Source: a virus. Taken from it: a stretch of 64,000 nucleotides of DNA. The stretch is from the IMG/VR virus record IMGVR_UViG_3300043427_003610, positions 20,554 to 84,553 of that record; one strand, given 5' to 3'. Shown here piece by piece: positions 37,551 through 46,467 of this stretch; position 1 is the first letter of the stretch, and the number at the start of each line of letters is the position of its first letter. Below the pieces are notes generated by a model. The model made no database searches, had not been told where the DNA came from, and worked only from the letters and a program-made list of their open reading frames with translations. Position numbers and translations under genes: made by a program.

Positions 37551-40500
37551 ATGGCCAAATACAGAGCATTTACGAACGACCTCAGCTCGGAAGCGGTTGG
37601 CGAGCTGGTCAGCCTGTCTGGCGCTCGCCTTGTCGAGCTGCCGGACGGGCTTCCGCACCTTCGGATCGAGCCGCGGGTCGGCAACGGCCTGCAGATCGAG
37701 AATGAGTCGATCAACGCCTTTGGCCATACGGGTATTCAGGCCAGCAAGGTCAGCATCAAGCTGGCGGCTGGTGGTGGGCTGTCGTTCAACGGCAGCGGCG
37801 AGCTGCAATCGAGCGCGTCTGGTGCCCCGTCGATTACGGATGACACGACGACGAACGCCACGCGGTACATTCTGTTCGAGGACGCGACCAGCGGAAGCGC
37901 ATCTACCGTGTTGGTGTCGTCGACAAAGCTCACGTACAACCCCTCTACCGGTGTCCTGGCCGCTACGGGCGGGTTCTCCGGCAATGCTAGCACGGCGACA
38001 ACTCTGCAGACGTCCCGGACTTTGTGGGGTCAATCGTTCAACGGGTCAGCAAATATCGGTGGTCGTCTCGAGATGCGGGCGAGCCAGGGTGAAATCCTGA
38101 TGGGCTACGCGCAGGGCATCACCTGGAACGCGACCGTCGCCCTACTCAATAATCTGACATATGTCACCGGCAACGTGGCGCTGGCCTCAAGCTACACGTA
38201 CATCGGTGACGCAAATTCGGCAGGCTCGACGACTCGTGCAGGATCCGCCCTGGTCACGTACGCAAACGGCAACACCCTAGCCTGGCTCGTGGCACCGACC
38301 AGCACGGGCGCTGGTGTGGCGCCAGCTAGCCTGACAAGTGTGTTCTCTGTCAACGGGTCAGGCAACGGTACGTTCGCAGGCACCTTGGCTGCTGGGTCGG
38401 TCACGGCCCGGGCCGCAGCAAGCCAGGACGGCGTCATCCTGGCGGGTCGAGCGGGTGGTACCGGGACGTACGCAGTCACGATCACCCCGACCACGCTGAG
38501 CGCGAACCGTACCCTGACTCTGGCAGACGGGAACACGACGCTGGTGGCCGGAACCATGCTTACGACCGCGCGTCAGCTGACGATCAACGGCACGGCTAAC
38601 CAGGTGACGGTTTCGGGCGGTGCGCAGGACCTGAGCGCAGACCGCACCTGGACGATCTCGCTACCGGCGGATGTCGATGTCACGACGACGCTGGACGTCG
38701 GCTCGGTTGGAGCGATTTCCGCGGCTACCATGCGGGTGGGCGGGGATATCCGGAGTAGCGGGATTATCTATGCATCTGACTTCGTACTCACCGGCGGCTC
38801 GGGGAGTGGCATCGGCCTGGAGCTTGACGATCTTTCGGATGTCGTCATTACGTCGCCATCGACTAACCAGCTGCTGCAGTACAACGGCACGAACTGGGTC
38901 AACGCGACGGTGTCGACCGGCGGCGGGTCGGTTAGTATCGCCGACGACACGACTACGAACGGCAATCGGTACCTGAGCTTTTTGGCGACCACGTCCGGTA
39001 CGGCCTCAACGCTCAATGTAGCATCCACAAAGCTGACGTTTAATCCCTCGACGGGAACGCTTACTACTACGGCTTTCAGCGGGTCCGGCGCATCGCTGAC
39101 CAGTCTGAACGCCAGCAATGTGTCGTCCGGCACGCTGGCGCTCGCGCGCGGCGGTACGGGCGCGACGACGCAGGCGGGAGCCGCAAATGCCATTCTGCCG
39201 TCTCAGACTTCTCAGAGCGGTAAATACCTCACGACGGACGGCACCAACGTGTCGTGGGGAACGGTGTCCACTGGGACGTCGGTCACGGTGGCGGACGACA
39301 CGACGACCAACGCTACGCGCTACGTGGTGTTTGAAGACGTCACCAGCGGCACCTCGTCGACCATCAATGTCTCTTCCACCAAGCTGACCTTTAACCCCTC
39401 GACCGGCACGCTCGCGGCGACGGTGTTCAGCGGATCTGGGGCGTCGGTGACGAGCTTGAATGCGAGTAACGTGTCCACCGGCACGCTGGCCGTGGCGCGA
39501 GGCGGGACCGGGATTAGCAGCTACACGACCGGCAATTACATCTACGCCAGCGGCACGACCACCCTGGCGCAGCGGACACCGACTCAGGTGCGGTCGGACA
39601 TTAGCGCCGAGTTCCAGCAGACCCTGGGCGTACCGCGCATGAACCTGGGCGACCCAACGGTTCGTGAGATGGCCTTGTTCGACGGACAGTTCGACAACAA
39701 GGTGGAGCGCTTCCCGGTCGCAAACTTCTGGTGCGAGACTTCTGCGGACGGCGTCACCTGGTCGAACGCCTCACCGACGCAGAACCAGATGGAGCGGCTC
39801 GTCGGTGGAGACGCGAACAACTCTTCGCTCTCGATCGCACACAGCACGGCGTATTATCGTATTCGCTTCCGGGCGAACAGCTACGTCTACCTGAATGCCG
39901 TCTATGCGTACATGTCGACGCAGGGCAATTCCACGCAGGTGCAAGTCTTCCGCAAGCATGACAATGATGCAGGCTGGACGGCGGTAGCCAACTCGGCCAC
40001 GACGGTCAATAGTTGGCCCGGACACATGTTCCTGCAGCACGCCACCATTCCGTTCAACCCGTCTGCTACGCTGGGCACGCATTATCACGAGGTCGCGGTC
40101 GTCTTCATCCCGACCTGGAGCCACGTAAGTAACCCTATCCTGCTCTACAAGCTGCAGTGGTGGGGTGGCTATCCGGCAGGGCGTCGCAATGTGTACTCGA
40201 CAGACGAGTTCGGGGATGTGACCTTCCCGGCAGCCCTCACGGCAACGAAGGCGATGACCTCGACCGCCTCGCTGAATAGGTTCGGATCGGCAACTGGTAC
40301 GAATGGGACCAAGGCTGACCAGAACATTCTGCTGTACGACAATTCGACGAACAACTGGGCTGGTATCCAGGCGGGATCGTCCGGCGCCGTCACGATCAAC
40401 GCGGGGACCGGTACGCGGTACTCGTACGTGTTCGGCCAGGACGGTAACGCGGCATTCCCGGGCGCGACGACGGTTACCGGTGGCTCTGTTACAGTGCGGG

Positions 40501-43223
40501 CGGCGGCGACTCAGGACGCGGTGATCCTCGCCGGACGCGCCGGTGGGACGGCGAGCTACGCGGTGACGATCACGCCCGCTACGCTCACGGCAAGCCGGAC
40601 GGTCACCCTCGCTGACGGAAACACCACGCTGGTCGCTGGCACGATGGTGCCCACCGCGCGCACGCTGACCATTGCCAACGGGACCGGGATCACTGGTGGT
40701 GGGGCGGCGGTAGACCTGTCAGCCAATCGCTCCTGGACGATCGGCCTTACTGGCCAGGCGCTTGCGTTCCATAACCTGGCGTCCAACGGGATCGTGGCTC
40801 GCACGGGGGCTGGTACGGTCGCGGCGCGAACCATTACCGGCACCGCCAATCAGATCACCGTCACGAACGGCGACGGCGTCTCGGGCAACCCCACGCTCTC
40901 CCTGCCTGCCGATGTTGACGTGACCACGACGCTGGACGTCGGCACGGTCACCGGAATTTCCGCTGCCACGATGCGCGTAGGCGGGGACGTCCGTGCAAGT
41001 GGCATCGTGTACGCGTCAGACTTTGTTCTGACAGGTGGGTCTGGCAGCGGCACCGGCCTGGTGCTGGACAATCTGGCGGATGTCGTCATTACGTCGCCCG
41101 CGACCAACCAGTTGCTGCAGTACAACGGCACGAATTGGGTCAACGCGACGGTGTCGACCGGCGGCGGGTCGGTTAGTATCGCCGACGACACGACTACGAA
41201 CGGCAATCGGTACCTGAGCTTTTTGGCGACCACGTCCGGTACGGCCTCAACGCTCAATGTGGCATCCACAAAGCTGACGTTCAATCCGTCTACTGGTGCG
41301 CTGACGGCGACCTCGTTTAGTGGGTCTGGAGCGTCGCTGACCAGTCTGAACGTCAACAATGTGTCGTCCGGCACGCTGCCGCTCGCGCGTGGTGGCACGG
41401 GTGCCACGACGCAGGCGGGAGCCGCAAATACGATTCTGCCCTCGCAGACGTCACAGAGTGGCAAGTTTCTTACGACTGACGGCGCCAACGTCTCGTGGGC
41501 CACGGTGTCTGGCGGCGGCGGTACCACCACAAACGCGCTGACGTTTAACAATGCTGGCTCCGGCGCCGCGAGCGGATCGACATTCAATGGCTCCGCGGCC
41601 GTTTCGGTAAGCTTTAATACCATTGGCGCCCTGTCGTCGTCTACTACGTCGACACAGTCGGGCTACTTTGGCAACATCTTCCTGTACGACGACTCCACGC
41701 CGTCGCACTACCTGGGCATCACGAACAGCGCCAACCTGACGGCTGCTCGTACTCTTAGCCTTAACGTTAACGACGCGGACCGAACGATCTCGCTTAGCGG
41801 CAATCTGACGGTCTCTGCTGCGGCCACGGTGTCTGGCACCAATACGGGCGACCAGACCATTACTCTGACAGGTGACGTCACTGGCACAGGCACCGGGTCG
41901 TTTGCCGCGACGCTGGCCAATACCGCAGTAACGGCAGGCTCGTATACGAACGCCAACATCACCGTCGACGCAAAGGGACGCATCACGGCAGCCTCGAATG
42001 GCAGCGCTGGTGGCGGCGGCACAACTACAAACGCGCTGACGTTCAACAACGCCGGGTCTGGTGCAGCCAGCGGCACGACATTCAACGGCAGTGCTGCGGT
42101 TACGATCAGTCACAACTCGATCGGAGCCTCGGCCCGGGCCAGCTTCGGCACCGGTGCCGACGCGTCGGTCAAGTCCGTAGACATCCGCAACATTACGAAC
42201 CCGTCGACGGGCCTTGGGTATGCGGGTGGAATGCGCGTTCGGTTCTCCGCGCTGAACGACGATAGCTCCTCGCCATGGGCCGACGTGATTGACCTGTCGA
42301 CGTACACGGATAGCAGCGGCGGCGGCTACAACGCGATGTATTTCGGCAAGAACTCGCAGGTCCTGCTGCACAAGTACGCTGCGGCTGCAGGAACCAGCTG
42401 GACGACCAAGACAATTGCGTATACCGATAGCAATATTACGGGTAGCGCCGCAACGCTGACGACAGCCCGTACGATTAACGGCACGTCCTTCAACGGCTCG
42501 GCCAACATTACAACGTCCAGCTGGGGTACGGCGAGGACACTGACCATCGGCAGCACGGGAAAGTCTGTTGATGGGTCGGCAGCCGTATCATGGACGTTGG
42601 CGGAAATCGGCGCGGTGCCCACGACCCGCACCTTGACGATGACCGGCACCACCAATCAGGTGACGGTGACGAACAGCGGTACCGCGCAGGACCTGTCGGC
42701 GAACAGAACATGGACGTTTTCGCTGCCGCAAAACATTCACACGGCAGCCACGCCGACGTTTGCCCAGTTGATCCTGGGCACCGATCCCAGCGGAACAAAC
42801 CTGCTCCGGGTTGGCGGCTCCGCTAGAATTACGTCGCTCGGCGTGGGCATGAACGCCAGCGGAACAACGGGACGGATCTCGGCAAGCGACGACATTATTG
42901 CGTATGCGACGTCGGATGCGCGACTCAAAGATCGCATTGCGCCGATTACGGGGGCGATGGCGATGGTCCAGCGAATCACTGGTGTGCGCTATCACTGGAA
43001 GCAGGACGAGGAGTCGAAGGCCATTCACCAGTACGGGGACGATGAGGAGATCGGCGTGCTGGCGCAGGAAGTCGAGGCCGTCCTTCCGCAACTGGTCCAC
43101 ACGCGCGAAAACGGTTACAAGGCCCTTCGCTACGAGCGTCTTGTGCCGGTGCTGATTGAAGCATTGAAGGAACAGGCACAGCAGATCGCTGAGTTGCAGG
43201 CGGCGATTCTCAGGAGGCCGTAA
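37551..43223 (+). CDS. Tail fibre with C-terminal S74 intramolecular chaperone
   Basis: 1890 residues. The body consists of many Thr/Ser/Gly/Asn-rich fibre repeats (DDTTTN, LTFNPSTG, GTGATTQAGA motifs recur). The last ~110 residues are an S74 chaperone domain: TSDARLKDRI with the self-cleavage Ser at about residue 1788, then IGVLAQEVEAVLPQLV and a closing coiled coil. In this family the domain trimerises and folds the fibre, then cuts itself off. Two nearly identical 169-bp blocks lie inside the gene. Likely receptor-binding fibre. Confidence 0.8.
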   Translation: MAKYRAFTNDLSSEAVGELVSLSGARLVELPDGLPHLRIEPRVGNGLQIENESINAFGHTGIQASKVSIKLAAGGGLSFNGSGELQSSASGAPSITDDTTTNATRYILFEDATSGSASTVLVSSTKLTYNPSTGVLAATGGFSGNASTATTLQTSRTLWGQSFNGSANIGGRLEMRASQGEILMGYAQGITWNATVALLNNLTYVTGNVALASSYTYIGDANSAGSTTRAGSALVTYANGNTLAWLVAPTSTGAGVAPASLTSVFSVNGSGNGTFAGTLAAGSVTARAAASQDGVILAGRAGGTGTYAVTITPTTLSANRTLTLADGNTTLVAGTMLTTARQLTINGTANQVTVSGGAQDLSADRTWTISLPADVDVTTTLDVGSVGAISAATMRVGGDIRSSGIIYASDFVLTGGSGSGIGLELDDLSDVVITSPSTNQLLQYNGTNWVNATVSTGGGSVSIADDTTTNGNRYLSFLATTSGTASTLNVASTKLTFNPSTGTLTTTAFSGSGASLTSLNASNVSSGTLALARGGTGATTQAGAANAILPSQTSQSGKYLTTDGTNVSWGTVSTGTSVTVADDTTTNATRYVVFEDVTSGTSSTINVSSTKLTFNPSTGTLAATVFSGSGASVTSLNASNVSTGTLAVARGGTGISSYTTGNYIYASGTTTLAQRTPTQVRSDISAEFQQTLGVPRMNLGDPTVREMALFDGQFDNKVERFPVANFWCETSADGVTWSNASPTQNQMERLVGGDANNSSLSIAHSTAYYRIRFRANSYVYLNAVYAYMSTQGNSTQVQVFRKHDNDAGWTAVANSATTVNSWPGHMFLQHATIPFNPSATLGTHYHEVAVVFIPTWSHVSNPILLYKLQWWGGYPAGRRNVYSTDEFGDVTFPAALTATKAMTSTASLNRFGSATGTNGTKADQNILLYDNSTNNWAGIQAGSSGAVTINAGTGTRYSYVFGQDGNAAFPGATTVTGGSVTVRAAATQDAVILAGRAGGTASYAVTITPATLTASRTVTLADGNTTLVAGTMVPTARTLTIANGTGITGGGAAVDLSANRSWTIGLTGQALAFHNLASNGIVARTGAGTVAARTITGTANQITVTNGDGVSGNPTLSLPADVDVTTTLDVGTVTGISAATMRVGGDVRASGIVYASDFVLTGGSGSGTGLVLDNLADVVITSPATNQLLQYNGTNWVNATVSTGGGSVSIADDTTTNGNRYLSFLATTSGTASTLNVASTKLTFNPSTGALTATSFSGSGASLTSLNVNNVSSGTLPLARGGTGATTQAGAANTILPSQTSQSGKFLTTDGANVSWATVSGGGGTTTNALTFNNAGSGAASGSTFNGSAAVSVSFNTIGALSSSTTSTQSGYFGNIFLYDDSTPSHYLGITNSANLTAARTLSLNVNDADRTISLSGNLTVSAAATVSGTNTGDQTITLTGDVTGTGTGSFAATLANTAVTAGSYTNANITVDAKGRITAASNGSAGGGGTTTNALTFNNAGSGAASGTTFNGSAAVTISHNSIGASARASFGTGADASVKSVDIRNITNPSTGLGYAGGMRVRFSALNDDSSSPWADVIDLSTYTDSSGGGYNAMYFGKNSQVLLHKYAAAAGTSWTTKTIAYTDSNITGSAATLTTARTINGTSFNGSANITTSSWGTARTLTIGSTGKSVDGSAAVSWTLAEIGAVPTTRTLTMTGTTNQVTVTNSGTAQDLSANRTWTFSLPQNIHTAATPTFAQLILGTDPSGTNLLRVGGSARITSLGVGMNASGTTGRISASDDIIAYATSDARLKDRIAPITGAMAMVQRITGVRYHWKQDEESKAIHQYGDDEEIGVLAQEVEAVLPQLVHTRENGYKALRYERLVPVLIEALKEQAQQIAELQAAILRRP
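38872..39040 (+). repeat. Near-identical 169-bp direct repeat, copy A
   Basis: Matches 41113-41281 with about two mismatches, in frame, 2241 bp apart. It codes for the ATTSGTASTLNVASTKLTF repeat unit. Neighbouring sequence is similar but diverged. Confidence 0.8.
41113..41281 (+). repeat. Near-identical 169-bp direct repeat, copy B
   Basis: Second copy of the block at 38872. The near-absence of silent changes, compared with diverged flanks, suggests recent duplication or gene conversion. Confidence 0.8.
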
Positions 43224-43765
43224 TGGCACTACCGGCTTCAGGCAATTCCCTATCGATCAGCCAAATCAATACAGAGTTCGGGCGCGCGTCGAATACCGCT
43301 GACACCTCACTGGCCAATTTGAGCACGGGCTTCTACGCGACGATTAACCTGAACTCGACATCGTATCCTGATGCAACGCCGCCCCACGCGATGTCGGAGT
43401 TCTACAGCTACAATCACAGCGCGTCATCTCCCCCGAGCCTTACGTCCGTGAGTCAGTATACCGTGTCGTACCCAGATTGCGGCGTAGACTGGATCGTAAA
43501 TGTCAGCTGGTACACGAGCAATGCGGACGACACGAATTACAAAGTGCAGATTAAGTTGTACGGATCAAGTACGGTGGTGGCCGACAATCAAAGTACCTCG
43601 AGCAGTAACACGAACATTAATACTGGCTGGACGGGAGACGCGACGCAAAGCACGTATACCAACACCGCCCGGTATCGGGTGGAGATCGTTCGGTTGTCGG
43701 ACAGTGCCGTTATTGCGTTTGCGGACACCACTGGAGAGACAGTGTCGTACGGTAACGCCTGCTAA
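43223..43765 (+). CDS. Small tail-tip/fibre-associated protein
   Basis: 180 residues beginning MALPASGNSLSISQINTEFG, a start typical of short phage tail-tip proteins encoded after fibres. The rest is Ser/Thr/Asn/Tyr-rich beta sequence ending in Cys. Overlaps both neighbours by start/stop codons. Possibly an adhesin tip; no further motif. Confidence 0.5.
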   Translation: MALPASGNSLSISQINTEFGRASNTADTSLANLSTGFYATINLNSTSYPDATPPHAMSEFYSYNHSASSPPSLTSVSQYTVSYPDCGVDWIVNVSWYTSNADDTNYKVQIKLYGSSTVVADNQSTSSSNTNINTGWTGDATQSTYTNTARYRVEIVRLSDSAVIAFADTTGETVSYGNAC

Positions 43766-43968
43766 TGTCCTGCAAACGCTGCTTGTTGGCCCTGCAGGCA
43801 GGCGCGGAGGCGCTGCAGGAGCTGCTGCGAGAATGCCCGGAGCAATTACCAGCGGATGTCCCGTGGGCGAGTCGTCAGGCGGAGCTGGCCGAACTGGCGG
43901 AAAGACTACTAGTCGAACGTGAAGCGCGCGTTCAAAGGATTTTCGATCAAAGGAGACAACAGCAATGA
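43765..43968 (+). CDS. Small CxxC helical protein, paralogue 1
   Basis: 67 residues: MSCKRCLLALQ start with a CxxC pair, then helical LQELLREC and a W......EL..LA..L pattern. The same layout appears at 45357-45545. Overlaps the next start (ATGA). Function unknown; the CxxC could bind metal or be redox active. Confidence 0.5.
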   Translation: MSCKRCLLALQAGAEALQELLRECPEQLPADVPWASRQAELAELAERLLVEREARVQRIFDQRRQQQ

Positions 43969-44255
43969 CCGGTCCTACGGAATATTGGTTGGTTGAGTGG
44001 GTGCAGTATGTCCCGAATCAGGAGAATGTCCTGCTTGGCGGGCGCTACGTGATCGTCGGTGCGTCGGGCAAGTCCGTAGGGGAGTTCCAGAACGTGTTGA
44101 CGAACCAGACCGCCCTGATGGCGTCCGCGCCCGAGGGCGCGTCGACCTGGGGGGACCAGGAAGTCTGCGCTGTGGTCGAGGACCAGCTGGCAATCCCGTG
44201 CGTGTTCCCGGAACCGCCTGCCCCGCCGACCCCTGAGCCGCTGCCGGAGGCCTAA
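43965..44255 (+). CDS. Unknown small protein
   Basis: 96 residues with a Pro/Glu-rich tail (PEPPAPPTPEPLPEA). An ordered N terminus (YWLVEWVQYVP) suggests a beta domain. Coupled to the CxxC protein upstream and followed by GGAGG for the next gene. No family recognised. Confidence 0.45.
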   Translation: MTGPTEYWLVEWVQYVPNQENVLLGGRYVIVGASGKSVGEFQNVLTNQTALMASAPEGASTWGDQEVCAVVEDQLAIPCVFPEPPAPPTPEPLPEA

Positions 44256-44265
44256 AGGAGGCGAC

Positions 44266-45102
44266 GTGCCAAAGAATCTGACAGAACTTATCAAGGCGTC
44301 TGGAAACTCCGGCATTGCCGGGCAGACCTTTAAGGGGAACGTGAATCCAACGCAAGCGGTGTCCGACATGACTGGCTTTAGTATGACCAGTTATCTGCTC
44401 GGCACTGATGGCGGATTGACCGGCACGCCACAACCGCCCGTCGAAATTACGTACAACAGCGGAACGACCTTTACGCTTGTGCAGTCGTTTTCCGGCTACG
44501 GATGGAATTTCTATCGCATCCGCCGAAACGGAACAGCTCCCTGGTATCCGCTCGGAACGGTGGAGCACACGCTCGACAGCGTCACATGGGACGAAGGCAA
44601 CGCTAACGTGACGCTGAGCGTGACATGCTATGGCGAATTCGACGCGGCGACTGAGCCGGGACTTAGTACATTCGCGCCCTACTGGCAAGGCTACATTTCT
44701 CCAAATGTCCCGGCGGGAGGCGGCCCGGAATACGTTGAAGTCAAGCCCGTGGTAACCGGAGGCATCTCACCTAGCGGCGCGGACGATCGGACGCTTCAGT
44801 TCTGGTTCGACCCTGACAGCGCAGACTTCAACGCGAATTTTACCATGGTATCGTCGTCGCTGCGTATCAGTCGCAGAGCCTATCCGGCCTGGACGACCCT
44901 CAATGAGTGGGAACTGCATGCTACGTCGAGTTACGACAACCTGCTGGGCACGAACACGTACGTGTTTACTAGCTACCCGCAGGACAACTACACCGTCGGG
45001 TACGCTCGTTACCGGACGAAGGCAGAGTACAACGGTGGGTCTCCAGGTTCTTGGACGAATTGGGGAGCAGTAACGTGGTACGACACGAGACTTGGTAGTT
45101 AA
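44266..45102 (+). CDS. Putative tail-tip/adhesin protein
   Basis: 278 residues from GTG 44266 after AAAGGAGG. Beta-rich and aromatic (YGWNFYRIRR, NWGAVTWYDTR) with lower GC bias than capsid genes. It closes the tail gene series. Likely a fibre-associated or receptor-binding protein, from composition and order only. Confidence 0.45.
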   Translation: MPKNLTELIKASGNSGIAGQTFKGNVNPTQAVSDMTGFSMTSYLLGTDGGLTGTPQPPVEITYNSGTTFTLVQSFSGYGWNFYRIRRNGTAPWYPLGTVEHTLDSVTWDEGNANVTLSVTCYGEFDAATEPGLSTFAPYWQGYISPNVPAGGGPEYVEVKPVVTGGISPSGADDRTLQFWFDPDSADFNANFTMVSSSLRISRRAYPAWTTLNEWELHATSSYDNLLGTNTYVFTSYPQDNYTVGYARYRTKAEYNGGSPGSWTNWGAVTWYDTRLGS

Positions 45103-45123
45103 ACATTCGCTAGGAGGTTACAC

Positions 45124-45309
45124 ATGGATCTGTTTATTACGATTGCAGCAGGCGCGTTTGGACTTGCGTTCATTGCCATGCTCGCGAAGGTGCTGTTCGC
45201 CCAGGGCCGAAAGGAGTCGAAGACTTCCCTTGGCGGTGGCGGCAGTTCGGAGCCTGAGCCGCGCCAACCGGGGACCGTCACGCCCCCAGGAAACCAGGAC
45301 GCCGCGTAA
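45124..45309 (+). CDS. Small single-span membrane protein
   Basis: 61 residues after AGGAGG. Residues 3-25 are one hydrophobic segment (FITIAAGAFGLAFIAMLAKVLF), followed by a Gly/Pro-rich cytoplasmic tail. It opens the lysis-region block; a holin-accessory or regulator role is possible but not shown. Confidence 0.5.
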   Translation: MDLFITIAAGAFGLAFIAMLAKVLFAQGRKESKTSLGGGGSSEPEPRQPGTVTPPGNQDAA

Positions 45310-45332
45310 GATTCTGCGCCGGTCCGTCAATT
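45306..45332 (+). promoter_or_regulatory. Bipartite element copy 3
   Basis: GTAAG 45306-45310 (overlapping the TAA of the membrane gene), fourteen bases, CGTCAATT 45325-45332, then CTAAG. ATG 45357 follows 25 bases later. GGTC/GACC flank the second box as a short stem. Confidence 0.6.
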
Positions 45333-45356
45333 CTAAGTAGACCAGCCGACCATACC

Positions 45357-45545
45357 ATGCCTTGCCAGCGCTGTATCCAAGCCATCCAGGAAGCCGGAAA
45401 CGTCCTCCAGGAAATGGCATTCTGCGACCCAGAAACCCTGCCGCCCGGCCGGGACTGGGCCGCCCTTGGCACAGAGCTGGTGCGCCTAGCTGGTCACCTG
45501 AGAACCCACACCCACGAGGAACCGCAGCATGGCAGAGATCCGTAA
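45357..45545 (+). CDS. Small CxxC helical protein, paralogue 2
   Basis: 62 residues: MPCQRCIQAIQ start, LQEM, P-x-x-LP-x-x-x-x-W and EL..LA..L in the same order as the protein at 43765. It has its own bipartite element upstream. Function unknown. Confidence 0.5.
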   Translation: MPCQRCIQAIQEAGNVLQEMAFCDPETLPPGRDWAALGTELVRLAGHLRTHTHEEPQHGRDP

Positions 45546-45777
45546 GACGCTGACCGACGTCCAGAAGCAGCAGCTGGCCGAGACCCAGGGCACCCTCAAC
45601 CAGCTTCGCGCCGCCCTCCAGAAGGCCGAAGCCGAGGCGCAGCGGGTCGTGGCGCTGGTCTTCGACGCGCATTCTGTTCCCCAGGACTGGACGGCGGACA
45701 TTGACCCGCAGACCGGCGAGCTGGTCTGCAAGGGCCCGGATGCGCCTGCCGACCCGGGGCCGAAGCTCGAAAAGTAA
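45529..45777 (+). CDS. Small coiled-coil protein
   Basis: 82 residues: a Gln/Ala/Glu coiled coil (residues 8-40) followed by a Pro/Asp-rich tail. Overlaps the preceding gene by 17 bases. No family recognised. Confidence 0.45.
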   Translation: MAEIRKTLTDVQKQQLAETQGTLNQLRAALQKAEAEAQRVVALVFDAHSVPQDWTADIDPQTGELVCKGPDAPADPGPKLEK

Positions 45778-45798
45778 GGCCCGTCATCTGAGTGTCAT
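45774..45798 (+). promoter_or_regulatory. Bipartite element copy 4 (weaker)
   Basis: GTAAG 45774-45778 (sharing the TAA stop), fourteen bases, TGTCAT 45793-45798. Spacing is exact, but the second box is shorter. ATG 45906 is 108 bases downstream. Confidence 0.4.
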
Positions 45799-45801
45799 CG
45801 C

Positions 45802-45828
45802 AAGCCACTCCAATGGGGTGGCTTTGCT
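45802..45828 (+). terminator. Terminator-like hairpin
   Basis: AAGCCACTCC (45802-45811) pairs with GGGGTGGCTT (45815-45824), followed by TTGC. The T run is short. Confidence 0.5.
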
Positions 45829-45846
45829 ATTTCCGGACTGCCATTA

Positions 45847-45855
45847 CGACTTATT
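45847..45855 (+). promoter_or_regulatory. CGACTTATT box
   Basis: CGACTTATT flanked by TTA/GTAA half-stems, 59 bases before ATG 45906. Fourth exact copy of this box in the late region. Confidence 0.35.
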
Positions 45856-45905
45856 GGGGTAACGCCCGCTTGGGCTTTGTTTGCCACCCTCCTGGGGTCC
45901 TCATC

Positions 45906-46190
45906 ATGACAGATCACACTATCACCGCGGCAATTACGGCCGCGACGGGGGTCGCTGTGTATGCCCAGGCGCAGGCGGCGGCGGTTCCCCTTCCGGTCAG
46001 TGCCGTTATGACCGTCATTGGCATGCTGGCGACTGGCCTGGTCACCTGGGGCGTGTTCAAGAAGGCGACGGAACGCAACGAGATGGAAATCGAACTGCTC
46101 AGGAAGTCCCTGGGCGAGATGCATAACGTGATGTCCGACGTGCGCGAGCGCGTGGCCAGGATCGAAGGGAAGCTCGAGAGCGACCACTGA
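45906..46190 (+). CDS. Small membrane protein, holin-like
   Basis: 94 residues from ATG 45906. A hydrophobic Ala/Val-rich region spans residues 5-50, including a clear span near 30-50 (AVMTVIGMLATGLVTWGVF), then a charged helix ending MSDVRERVARIEGKLE. This layout resembles XhlA-type holin-associated proteins. It sits at the head of the lysis/membrane cluster. Assignment is tentative. Confidence 0.45.
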   Translation: MTDHTITAAITAATGVAVYAQAQAAAVPLPVSAVMTVIGMLATGLVTWGVFKKATERNEMEIELLRKSLGEMHNVMSDVRERVARIEGKLESDH

Positions 46191-46203
46191 TCCCGGAGGC
46201 GCC

Positions 46204-46464
46204 GTGGCACTTTGGGAGATTCGAATCATCAATCAGGATCCGGTTCGGGTTGACGTCGAGGACGAGCGGAATTTGACCGAAGAGTACACTGCCTTCGACG
46301 ACTACCACGAATCCCGCCGCTGGTGGAAGTTCTGGCGCCCCAAGCTGAGCCCGTACTGGCAGGTGACGGACGCTGTCGTACTACACAAAGACGCCATTGT
46401 CGGCGTCATGCCGCGCAAACCGAAGCTCACGAAGCAACCCATAGGGTTCCACGTAAGGGGATGA
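46204..46464 (+). CDS. Unknown small protein
   Basis: 86 residues from GTG 46204 after GGAGG. Contains an aromatic/basic stretch (RRWWKFWRPKL) and a basic C terminus; might associate with membrane or nucleic acid. No family recognised. Confidence 0.45.
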   Translation: MALWEIRIINQDPVRVDVEDERNLTEEYTAFDDYHESRRWWKFWRPKLSPYWQVTDAVVLHKDAIVGVMPRKPKLTKQPIGFHVRG

Positions 46465-46467
46465 CGT

